From JAWLDB01 sp041686915 (lineage in GTDB: Bacteria > Bacillota > UBA994 > UBA5500), in contig JAWLDB010000067.1 in the NCBI GenBank assembly GCA_041686915.1, positions 1 through 12,599 of the forward strand: a DNA stretch of 12,599 nt. Direction: 5' to 3'. Below the pieces are notes generated by a model. That model was not told the origin of the DNA. It saw only the letters and a list, made by a program, of their open reading frames with translations, and ran no database searches. Position numbers and translations under genes: made by a program. Each line of letters opens with the position of its first letter. Position 1 is the stretch's first letter. This document shows, in pieces, positions 1 through 6,517 of the stretch.

Positions 1-770
1 ACACTTACCCCTGCTTCTTTAGCAGCTCGCAGTAAACCCATTGCCATCATATCGCAGCTGCAGTAGACGCCCGTTGGCCTATTAGCGAGTGATAGGAGGC
101 GTTTCCCTGCGAAGTATCCTGACTTTGCGGAGAAGTCTCCCTCAAAGATCAGCTCACTGGAATAGGGGATGTTATGGGTAAACAGCGCTGACATATATCC
201 CTCCAATCTGTCCAAGGCAGCAACCGAGGTACTGGGGCCGCAGACCATGGCAATCCTGGAGTGGCCTAGCTTGATTAAATACTTAACGGCTTCACTAGCT
301 CCAGCCACCTCATCAATGCGTACTGTAGGTAGATCGACATTGTGGCGGCCAATCAGCACTGTTTTGGCCTTGGCTGCAAAACCCGCCCAGAACTGGCGGA
401 ATGCATGATCGATTACTCCTCCCCCCGCTAAAATGACTTTCTTTATGTTATGCTCGCGGATAAAGTCCAAGAAGCGTTCGGTTTTCTGCAACGACCGGTC
501 CATATTGCCCAGGATAATGCCATAGCCGTGTTTATGCGCCTCATCTTCTATTCCCCGTGCAACGTGCACAAAGTATGGGTTAGCCAAATCGGGAAGCACA
601 GTAGCTAGAATTCTAGGTTTGACCTGCACATTCTGCTGGATTCGAGCGACAGCGGCTAGCACCTTTTGCCGGGTAGCCTGGCGCACTCCGGCTCCGTCAC
701 CGTTTAGGACCCTGGATACCGTGGCTGTCGATACGCCGGCTAACTCAGCAATTTGTCGTATTGATGTCAC
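1..770 (-). CDS. LacI-family transcriptional regulator, C-terminus cut by window edge
   Basis: A minus-strand frame stays open from a GTG at 768-770 to the window edge, giving about 256 residues of a family that usually has 330-340. The start is supported by an AAGGGGG ribosome site about 9 bases upstream and an in-frame TGA just before that. Residues 3-25 form the LacI helix-turn-helix (IRQIAELAGVSTATVSRVLN). From about residue 60 the periplasmic-binding-protein-like effector domain begins (ATVLPDLANPYF), followed by typical segments such as LIKLGHSRIAMVCGP and a late CDMMAMGLLRAAKEAG. It should be a sugar- or metabolite-responsive DNA-binding repressor. The linker between the two domains is about 9-10 residues shorter than usual and lacks the hinge-helix consensus (NxxARSL). 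It is divergent from the comA operon, so control of that operon is possible but unproven. The family assignment is firm; the ligand is unknown. Confidence 0.93.
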   Translation of the reverse strand, partial: MTSIRQIAELAGVSTATVSRVLNGDGAGVRQATRQKVLAAVARIQQNVQVKPRILATVLPDLANPYFVHVARGIEDEAHKHGYGIILGNMDRSLQKTERFLDFIREHNIKKVILAGGGVIDHAFRQFWAGFAAKAKTVLIGRHNVDLPTVRIDEVAGASEAVKYLIKLGHSRIAMVCGPSTSVAALDRLEGYMSALFTHNIPYSSELIFEGDFSAKSGYFAGKRLLSLANRPTGVYCSCDMMAMGLLRAAKEAGVS

Positions 771-864
771 GGCTAAGCACCCCCTTCACAGTCACTCAGT
801 ACTGCTTTACTTCTCCCTGCCAAAGCTTTTTCCCTGCACCTTGCTACGCGAGGACGGCAGTAGC

Positions 865-896
865 AAAAAAAAAGCGGCCAGACGTCACTGGCCGCT
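865..896 (-). terminator. Intrinsic terminator of the 48-residue gene
   Basis: A 9-bp GC-rich stem (AGCGGCCAG at 873-881 pairing with CTGGCCGCT at 888-896) has a 6-base loop. On the minus strand it is followed by a run of nine T (865-873 read in reverse). It begins 4 bases after the stop of the small gene at 900-1046, so it ends that transcript before lacI. This makes the lacI-like gene a separate transcription unit. Confidence 0.9.
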
Positions 897-899
897 ACT

Positions 900-1046
900 T
901 TAATGCTCTAAAGGGCAACAACTCAAATAGAACATCCAGAAAGCCCATTCTTCCAGAATCTTCAGCTGCTCTTCGAGAGTCAGCCTTTTGTCTGGCTCAC
1001 GGATTTTGACGGACGGAGCCGACTCAGCAGTTAGACTACTGCACAT
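900..1046 (-). CDS. Unrecognised 48-residue Cys-containing small protein
   Basis: ATG at 1044-1046 reads 48 codons to a TAA at 900-902. A GGAGGG ribosome site lies 6 bases upstream of the start, and a strong intrinsic terminator follows 4 bases after the stop, so this looks like a genuine monocistronic small gene. The protein starts MCSSLTAESA. It has a charged, helix-prone middle (DKRLTLEEQLKILEEW), then an aromatic hydrophobic stretch (WAFWMFYLS), and ends CCPLEH. It has three cysteines, two of them adjacent, and a C-terminal histidine. I do not recognise a family. The short hydrophobic patch, about 10 residues, is too short for a membrane helix, so an amphipathic or partner-binding helix is more likely. 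A CATACATT box about 30 bases upstream of the start resembles a sporulation sigma-E -10 element, but I see no matching -35. Function unknown. Confidence 0.62.
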   Translation of the reverse strand: MCSSLTAESAPSVKIREPDKRLTLEEQLKILEEWAFWMFYLSCCPLEH

Positions 1047-1125
1047 GACTATCCCTCCCTTCAGTTTTACTACAATGTATGCCGGCCATGGTGGCAGGGG
1101 TGTCAGTGCTGCATTTGGATAACTG

Positions 1126-1151
1126 ATTTAGCCAAACATCATATGCTAAAT
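1126..1151. promoter_or_regulatory. Inverted repeat upstream of comA-like gene (possible operator)
   Basis: ATTTAGC at 1126-1132 and GCTAAAT at 1145-1151 form perfect 7-bp arms whose centres are 19 bp apart, about two helical turns. It lies roughly 80-110 bp before the comA-like start, between that gene and the divergent small gene. This spacing suits a dimeric regulator, though it is not the compact LacI-type operator. I see no strong sigma-A promoter nearby. The role is inferred only from symmetry and position. Confidence 0.3.
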
Positions 1152-1233
1152 GAATAATCCCACATATCACCAATCACCCAGACACGGCATAGTCTGCTGA
1201 TAACGCAATTAGCAAAAGAAGGGAGTGATCAAG

Positions 1234-2112
1234 GTGTATGGATTTGATGAACCAAAGGCCTGGCATGACGTTTTTGACGGTGAACCATTAGCGGGTCGGA
1301 TTGCCAAGCCACGCACGACAGGTTTGACCATGGTGCTGGATAAAGGCCTGGGCCTGGCCGAAACAAGGGATCTGCTGGACTTGGCCGCCGATTATATCGA
1401 TGTCATCAAACTGACGTTTGGTACTTCGGGATTGTACCCAGAACGCTTGCTCAAGGAGAAGATCAGAATGGTGCGCTCTTATGGAGTGGACATCTGCCCT
1501 GGAGGCACTTTTTTGGAGGTAGCCATCTTACAAGGTAGAATGGGCCGATTTTTGCAGCGGGCGAACGAGCTGGGTTTCAGCTGTATTGAGGTGTCTGACG
1601 GGACTATTGAAATGGGTCTGCAACTGCGCCGGAACAGCATCAAAGCAGCCTGCGATCATGGTTTTACGGTCATCACCGAGGTTGGGAAAAAGGATGCGAA
1701 AAGCCAGGTTCCACTGCTGCGCATGATGCAAACGCTTGCTGATGACCTTCAGCATGGCGCCTCAAAAGTTATCGTAGAAGGCAGAGAGTCTGGCAAGAGC
1801 GTCGGCATCTATGACTCAGACGGCAAGGTGAAAGAGCAGGAGCTGGATGGGCTCATCCACGGAATTGCCGACTTGGACGCGGTGATGTGGGAGGCACCTC
1901 TCAAAGGTCAGCAGCTTAGTCTGATCAGCCGGTTCGGCCCAAACGTAAATCTAGGCAATATCCCCACAACTGACGTTCTAGCGGTGGAGGCGCTGCGACG
2001 CGGACTGCGCGGCGACACCTTAAAGCTGGCTTTGGACCGGGGTTTAAGCGCCAAGCCAGAGCAGGATAAGGAGCAAGCTTCCGTATCTGGCACGCAAGGA
2101 GGGGAGCTTTAA
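1234..2112 (+). CDS. comA: Phosphosulfolactate synthase (ComA family)
   Basis: The 292-residue protein matches the ComA family, which adds sulfite to phosphoenolpyruvate to give (R)-phosphosulfolactate. This is the first step towards coenzyme M in methanogens and is linked to sulfolactate in Bacillus. Visible family segments are LTMVLDKG (about 31-38), VIKLTFGTS (57-65, with the catalytic-region lysine), CPGGTFLEVA (88-97) and GFSCIEVSDGTIEM (114-127), as expected for its TIM-barrel fold. I chose the GTG at 1234 because AAGGGAG lies 8 bases upstream. The upstream in-frame GTG at 1225 overlaps that ribosome site. The C-terminus runs some 30 residues past the usual length of about 250-260 as a hydrophilic tail. 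The stop abuts the ATG of the 34-residue gene, and yeiH follows, so the three form an operon. ComB and ComC partners are not in the window, so the end product is uncertain. Confidence 0.88.
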   Translation: MYGFDEPKAWHDVFDGEPLAGRIAKPRTTGLTMVLDKGLGLAETRDLLDLAADYIDVIKLTFGTSGLYPERLLKEKIRMVRSYGVDICPGGTFLEVAILQGRMGRFLQRANELGFSCIEVSDGTIEMGLQLRRNSIKAACDHGFTVITEVGKKDAKSQVPLLRMMQTLADDLQHGASKVIVEGRESGKSVGIYDSDGKVKEQELDGLIHGIADLDAVMWEAPLKGQQLSLISRFGPNVNLGNIPTTDVLAVEALRRGLRGDTLKLALDRGLSAKPEQDKEQASVSGTQGGEL

Positions 2113-2217
2113 ATGCAGGTTTTCGCACGCGTCTCGCGCGATTGGTGGGCAGTAATCCTTGCCAGCAGCTTTGCAGTATTGGTCAAGCTTGGGGCTTTCA
2201 GCAAGATCCCCTGGTAA
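2113..2217 (+). CDS. 34-residue single-pass membrane protein between comA and yeiH
   Basis: ATG at 2113 directly follows the comA stop and is preceded by an AGGAGGGGAG ribosome site about 7-9 bases away. It reads 34 codons to TAA at 2217. The protein (MQVFARVSRDWWAVILASS... ending FSKIPW) has one hydrophobic helix, about residues 11-28, with a positively charged N-terminus and a DWWAV motif at its entry. From memory of the family, long forms of the COG2855 sulfate-exporter proteins carry an N-terminal extension with a similar (E)DWWAVW motif before a first membrane helix. I therefore infer that this gene encodes that helix as a separate subunit of the exporter made by the next gene, 24 bases downstream. 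It could instead be an unrelated membrane regulator. The coding call rests on the ribosome site and operon position. Confidence 0.66.
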   Translation: MQVFARVSRDWWAVILASSFAVLVKLGAFSKIPW

Positions 2218-2241
2218 GCAATAGTTAAGGAGGAAGCAGAG

Positions 2242-3282
2242 ATGAGCGTAAACGAGACTGCCATCACTCGCCCCAAAGTGACGCAGTTGGGATTCAAGGG
2301 GCTTAGCCTGTTGCCCGGCCTATTACTGATGTTTGCCGTGGGCTACGCAGGCAAACTGATATCAGGTTACATACCGCATAGTGAGTACGTGCTGTTTGCC
2401 ATCGCTATTGGCATGATCGTTCGCAACACCATCCCCCTGCCCAAGGCATTCACCTCCGGCATTGCCACTTACGAGATGTGGCTTAAGTCAGGCATTGTGC
2501 TTCTAGGTGCGCGCTTAGCGCTGCAGGAAGTATGGAAGATTGGCGCTACTGGCATAGCGTTGGTAGTGGTTGAGATTGCTCTGTCTATTACAGTTGCCAC
2601 CTGGCTGGGACGCATGTTTGGCCTAACTGAGAAACTCTCCAGTTTGATTGGGGTAGGTGTCGGGGTTTGCGGTGTCTCTGCCATCATAGGTGCCACCGGA
2701 GCTATTGAGGCTGAAGAGGATGATGCTACATACGCCATCGCTACTATTTTGCTGTTTGGTGCCTTGATGCTCTTTCTTTACCCGATTATCGGTAACTGGT
2801 TAGGAATGTCGGATACCATATACGGTTACTGGACTGGCCTATCCATAGACAACACAGCTGAGACTGTGGCTACCGGTTTTGCTTACACCGAAGGTGCTGG
2901 TAACATCGCCACGGTCGTTAAGCTATCGCGCAATGCGCTGATGGGAGTGGTCATCCTGATTATGGCCCTGCTTTACGCCCGCAAGGGAATGACCTCAGAA
3001 GTCAAGGACAAGAAGGCTTTTCTGTGGAAGCGTCTGCCTAAGTTCTTGATCGGCTTCCTCATCTTCTCCCTGCTGGCCACCATCGGGTTCTTCACACCAG
3101 CCCAATCTAAGCTGATCGGCAATGCCAGCAAATGGGTATTCCTGATGACCTTTGCCGGAGTTGGGCTTTCCACCGACTTCAGAAAACTGCGCGCCGGCAT
3201 AAAACCTTTCCTGGTAGGCTTTGGCGTAGAGACCGTCGTATCGGTCGTCACGCTCTGCATGGTTTACTTGACCATGCGCTGA
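2242..3282 (+). CDS. YeiH-family putative sulfate/sulfonate exporter
   Basis: A 346-residue polytopic membrane protein of the COG2855/Pfam PF03601 family (YeiH; TauZ-like members sit in sulfonate-degradation loci as putative sulfate exporters). Diagnostic segments are KSGIVLLGARLAL (82-94), GVGVCGVSAIIGATGAIEAEEDDATYAIATILLFG (about 139-173), and a late FLMTFAGVGLSTDFRKLRAGIKPFLVGF. About nine or ten hydrophobic helices are visible. The start is set by AAGGAGGAAG about 6-8 bases upstream. It is the third gene of the comA operon and is followed by a degenerate palindrome copy and a terminator. Context suggests export of sulfite, sulfate or a C3 sulfonate such as sulfolactate; the substrate is inferred. 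The family itself is only putatively assigned to anion export. Confidence 0.9.
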   Translation: MSVNETAITRPKVTQLGFKGLSLLPGLLLMFAVGYAGKLISGYIPHSEYVLFAIAIGMIVRNTIPLPKAFTSGIATYEMWLKSGIVLLGARLALQEVWKIGATGIALVVVEIALSITVATWLGRMFGLTEKLSSLIGVGVGVCGVSAIIGATGAIEAEEDDATYAIATILLFGALMLFLYPIIGNWLGMSDTIYGYWTGLSIDNTAETVATGFAYTEGAGNIATVVKLSRNALMGVVILIMALLYARKGMTSEVKDKKAFLWKRLPKFLIGFLIFSLLATIGFFTPAQSKLIGNASKWVFLMTFAGVGLSTDFRKLRAGIKPFLVGFGVETVVSVVTLCMVYLTMR

Positions 3283-3289
3283 GCCAGAT

Positions 3290-3311
3290 GTAGGGGCACA
3301 TGTTCGGCCCT
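3290..3311. repeat. Degenerate copy of the GTAGGGG palindrome family
   Basis: Eight bases after the yeiH stop is GTAGGGGC, then ACATGTTC and GGCCC. This matches the window's GTAGGGGCGGAACATGTTCC-type repeat with a 3-base deletion (GGA) in the left arm and scrambling in the right arm. It looks like a decayed family member and is the only copy whose stem is broken. Confidence 0.5.
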
Positions 3312-3324
3312 CTGCTCGAGCCAA

Positions 3325-3356
3325 AAGAGAGCGGCCCGTTGGTGGGCCGCTCTCTT
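3325..3356. terminator. Two-way terminator between converging genes
   Basis: A perfect 13-bp stem (AAGAGAGCGGCCC at 3325-3337 with GGGCCGCTCTCTT at 3344-3356) has a GTTGGT loop. It lies between the yeiH-like gene (plus) and the glutamate-synthase-like gene (minus, stop at 3361). Its symmetric A/T-ended stem lets it act for both strands. Neither side has a long T run. Confidence 0.82.
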
Positions 3357-3360
3357 GCTA

Positions 3361-4809
3361 TCACTTGCTTTCTGGTGCCTTGACCTCCTGCGGCTGATAA
3401 CCTAGCGGCACCCCGCAGATCTCTGCTGTAACCCGGTCTAGCGCAAACATGTCTTCCGGGCCAACATCATGCACGGAAGTCTTGCCTAATGCCCTGACGC
3501 CTTCGGCCATCTCCTCCGCAGAGGACTTAAGGAACTTGTGCAGGGACTTCCCGGCCTCTTGCCCATCGAACTTGTCCTTATACCGTCCATCATACCAGGC
3601 AACCTGGGTAGGCGGCTCATAAGGGATTGCATAGAGCACCTGCAAGTGGCTCATGGCAAACAAGGCAAGAGCGCCAATCGATACTGCATCTGCCCCGAGC
3701 GCCATTGCCTTCAGAAAATCTCCGGGTGTCTTGAGTCCTCCCGAGATGATCAGGCTAACCTTGTCTTTGGCCTTCTGCTCCCGCAGATAGCGGCTCGCTC
3801 GGACCACTGCAAAAAGTGTGGGCAAGCCGAAGTCATCTTCCAGGATCGGAGGGGCTCCTTTAGTCGCAGCCTGTGCCCCGTCCAGGGTGATAAAGTCTAC
3901 ATCAGCCTCCAGCGCAATGGCCAGATCCTGCTCCAGGTATTTGCTTGGACCCATCTTCACCCCGACTGGGATGCCTTCGCCCTCTTCCCTCAGTCTTGCA
4001 ACCAACTTGGTCAAATCCTGTGGCTTATGCATCTCCATATGCCGGGCATGGGAAATCGCAGGCTCTCCTTCCCTTACGCCAAACTGCTTGCGGAGTTCCT
4101 CAGTTATGAACTCTGGCTCAAGCTGAATGCCGATGCCACCGTTTGCCCCCTGTCCAAGCTGTATCTCGATGGCCTCGCAGCGGCGGTAGTAGTCGGCAGT
4201 CTTGGTCCAGTTGCCACGGTGATACTGGTAAATGAGCTTCTTAGCTGCCTGCCGCTCAGCCTCCAGGAAGGGTCCCTGGCCCATGTTGCTCGCTGTCCCA
4301 GCGGCTGCCGCCCCGAGAGCCAGCCCGATCTTCGCCTGCTCCGACAGCGCCCATCCGTAGGCCATTCCTGAGATCATAATGGGAATTTCAATTTCGAGAG
4401 GTTTGGCTGCCTGCGGTCCAATCTTCACACGCGTCTCAATTTGGGTATTAAAGGGAGTTGGCATGCGACGCAGTTGAGCCATATCAAACATCAGGTTACC
4501 GAAGTCCGGAAAGCGCTTCGGCGAGCCCAAAGGGCGCTGAATGACAGTCCCGCGCTCTGCTCGCATGTTGGCCTCCGCAATATTTTGCAGTCCTACCCGC
4601 GATGAAGCTGATACCAGCTCCCAAAGGTTTTCATCGTACAGGTCAGTCATTACTATGCCGGTGGCCCACTTCACGAAGCCACCAGCCAAAACTCTGCTGG
4701 CAGCTAGCAGTCCTACTCCTCCTACCAACACACCCGCAGCAAAGCCGGCCACATCTTCCCACGCATCTCCTCCGTGACGCTTGGACAACTTCCCTCGCCT
4801 CTTTTTCAT
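3361..4809 (-). CDS. Membrane-anchored FMN-binding glutamate-synthase-family protein
   Basis: The 482-residue protein carries the Pfam PF01645 Glu_synthase domain, an FMN-binding TIM barrel. Landmarks are IMISGMAYGWALSEQAKIGLA (about 144-164), GQGANGGIGIQLEP (219-232), GVKMGPSKY (283-291), the active-site-like FITLDGAQAATKGAPP (306-321) and the FMN phosphate segment ISGGLKTPGDFLKAMALGADAVSIG (355-379). It has no glutaminase domain and no ferredoxin-like domain. The Cys cluster that holds a 3Fe-4S centre in GltB is absent: only two isolated cysteines appear (about 211 and near the C-terminus). Residues 21-42 (AGFAAGVLVGGVGLLAASRVLA) form one membrane helix after a basic start, so it is probably anchored with the barrel in the cytoplasm. 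The start is set by AGGAGGAA about 7 bases upstream. Stand-alone members of this family are common; the actual reaction, whether true glutamate synthase or another FMN oxidoreductase, is uncertain. Confidence 0.88.
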   Translation of the reverse strand: MKKRRGKLSKRHGGDAWEDVAGFAAGVLVGGVGLLAASRVLAGGFVKWATGIVMTDLYDENLWELVSASSRVGLQNIAEANMRAERGTVIQRPLGSPKRFPDFGNLMFDMAQLRRMPTPFNTQIETRVKIGPQAAKPLEIEIPIMISGMAYGWALSEQAKIGLALGAAAAGTASNMGQGPFLEAERQAAKKLIYQYHRGNWTKTADYYRRCEAIEIQLGQGANGGIGIQLEPEFITEELRKQFGVREGEPAISHARHMEMHKPQDLTKLVARLREEGEGIPVGVKMGPSKYLEQDLAIALEADVDFITLDGAQAATKGAPPILEDDFGLPTLFAVVRASRYLREQKAKDKVSLIISGGLKTPGDFLKAMALGADAVSIGALALFAMSHLQVLYAIPYEPPTQVAWYDGRYKDKFDGQEAGKSLHKFLKSSAEEMAEGVRALGKTSVHDVGPEDMFALDRVTAEICGVPLGYQPQEVKAPESK

Positions 4810-4943
4810 CTACTGTTCCTCCTCTGTCTCTAGTGCGATGGTTACTATGCTTAGTTTTGCCATAGCCGCACAGGAAATGTGCCAGTGATGCCTGTATGGG
4901 CCCGATTTACGGGAAAGACTAGTGTTTATAGGACGGTGATCAT

Positions 4944-6428
4944 ATGCCTGAGACTCGTAAAAAACTGTACTTTGCGGCAGCGCTAGTTGTTGCCTTTGCC
5001 TTATTGCTGGTTGCAGGACAGCCGCTGACAGAATGGCTAAGGCGGCAGGTATACAGGCAGCCTGGTCCCCCGGCTGCTTACGACGTCCCAGAGCGGACAT
5101 CATACGTAATCCAGGCAGAATTTGAGCCTGCGAGCAGAAAGCTAACAGCCACTCAGGAGATAGTCTATCTCACACCTGCTGACGCTCCTGTTCAGACGCT
5201 AGTCCTGCACCTCTATGCTAACGCCTTTGCCAGAGGGGATGCTCTGCCGCAGCCACGCATCAAGAGCGGTCAGATTACAGAACAGCTGTTTCCAGGTAAC
5301 ATAACTGTCTCCAGATTGCGCGTTAATGGGCAAGAGAGGCCTTTTACAGTAGAGGGTACAATCCTCGAGATACCATTAGCGGATAGGCTGACACCAGGCT
5401 CGCCTGTACAACTGAACTTGGAGTGGGAGATGTTGGTTCCGGTGAGTGTCGGCCGGTTAGGCGTGTTTAGAGGCACAGCTTTGTTCGGCAACTGGTATCC
5501 GACCATGGCGGTATATGAACGTGGGAGTTGGCGCAGAGATCCCTATTATGCAGTGGGCGACCCTTTCTACAGTGATACAGCTAACTACCGAGTTGAAGTC
5601 AGTCTGCCAAAGGGGTACCCCGCAGTGGCTACCGGGGCGGAAACTTCGCGCAGAGACGAGGACGACCGCACTATCTATAGTTGGCGGGCCACTAACGTGC
5701 GGGATTTTGTCTGGTCGACCAGCGATAAATATCAGGTTCTAGAACGGCAAGCAGGAGACGTACTGGTTCGGAGTGCATTCTTCGGAGAGAGGCATTGGGG
5801 CGAGCTGGCACTGGACCTGGCAGTACAGGCACTTGCAGTCTATGAGCGCTTGTTCGGCCCTTATCCTTACGAGGTGTACACAGTGGCCGAAGCGCAGCTG
5901 CGCATCTTTGGCGGGATGGAGTACCCCGGGTTCATTGTGATGAGCCCTTATGGACAGCGCGATACGCGGGTGGCAGAGTCAGCGCGCATTGAACGTGAAG
6001 TAGCGCACGAAACTGCTCATCAATGGTGGTACGCCAGTGTCGGCAGCGATCAAATTCTGGAACCCTGGTTAGACGAAGCCATGGCCACTTACTTTGCTTC
6101 CATCTATTTCGCTGAAGTTTACGGTCCGCAGGAACTGGCAACTTTTCGGAACGACAGGCTGACTACACCAAACCTGCCGGTCAATTCTCCTATCACCGCC
6201 TTCAGCGAGTGGCGCCCATATTGGCTGACAGTCTACGTGAAAGGCAGCTACCTGCTGGATGAACTCAACTTGCGCGTCGGGTCGCAGGTCTTCTACCAGA
6301 TCATGCGGGAGTACTACCAGAACTTCTCAGGTAAGCTCGCAAGCACCCAGGATTTTGTGAGGGTGATTAGTCAGGTTGCCGGGCCAGAACACGCAACCTG
6401 GTTTGCCCAGCGACTGCGACAACCGTGA
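4944..6428 (+). CDS. M1-family zinc metallopeptidase, membrane-anchored
   Basis: A 494-residue gluzincin of the M1 aminopeptidase family. The zinc site is HETAH at 355-359 with the third ligand E378 in WLDEAMATYF, matching the HEXXH-x18-E pattern. The substrate N-terminus-binding motif appears as GGMEYPG (323-329, for GxMEN), and Y431 in YVKGSY fits the catalytic tyrosine. Residues 8-28 are hydrophobic after a charged N-terminus and have no clear lipobox, indicating a signal anchor, so the enzyme likely faces outside. It ends soon after the catalytic domain and lacks the long C-terminal helical domain of PepN-type enzymes. Upstream is AGGACGGTGATC, an imperfect but extended match to the 16S tail, so the start is reasonable. 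It is divergent from the glutamate-synthase-like gene. It probably trims extracytoplasmic peptides. Confidence 0.9.
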   Translation: MPETRKKLYFAAALVVAFALLLVAGQPLTEWLRRQVYRQPGPPAAYDVPERTSYVIQAEFEPASRKLTATQEIVYLTPADAPVQTLVLHLYANAFARGDALPQPRIKSGQITEQLFPGNITVSRLRVNGQERPFTVEGTILEIPLADRLTPGSPVQLNLEWEMLVPVSVGRLGVFRGTALFGNWYPTMAVYERGSWRRDPYYAVGDPFYSDTANYRVEVSLPKGYPAVATGAETSRRDEDDRTIYSWRATNVRDFVWSTSDKYQVLERQAGDVLVRSAFFGERHWGELALDLAVQALAVYERLFGPYPYEVYTVAEAQLRIFGGMEYPGFIVMSPYGQRDTRVAESARIEREVAHETAHQWWYASVGSDQILEPWLDEAMATYFASIYFAEVYGPQELATFRNDRLTTPNLPVNSPITAFSEWRPYWLTVYVKGSYLLDELNLRVGSQVFYQIMREYYQNFSGKLASTQDFVRVISQVAGPEHATWFAQRLRQP

Positions 6429-6430
6429 TC

Positions 6431-6457
6431 GTAGCGAGCGGATCCTATCCGCCCCAG
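6431..6457. repeat. GTAG...GGATCCTATCC palindrome copy between M1 peptidase and RluA
   Basis: The copy starts 2 bases after the M1 peptidase stop. The core GCGGAT-CCT-ATCCGC (6438-6443 with 6447-6452) is a 6-bp stem with the same CCT loop as the copies at 7441 and 7660. The arms differ from those copies by a paired change (GCGGAT/ATCCGC here, ACGGAT/ATCCGT there). The outer left arm has decayed (GTAGCGA for GTAGGGG). Confidence 0.72.
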
Positions 6458-6517
6458 TCTCTGGTGTTGCAAACATATGGCTATGCGGGTTATGCTAGAC
6501 ACACTAGAGGTGAGAGC

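Noticed and set aside
1152..1224. Possible riboswitch leader before comA
   Set aside because: No recognisable aptamer consensus and no strong hairpin or terminator in the leader.
3538..4371. 277-codon plus-strand open frame
   Set aside because: It is antisense to the well-supported glutamate-synthase-like gene, with no domain and no ribosome site.
6425..6517. N-terminal extension of the RluA frame overlapping the M1 stop
   Set aside because: It contains a palindromic repeat and no domain; the ATG at 6518 has a ribosome site.
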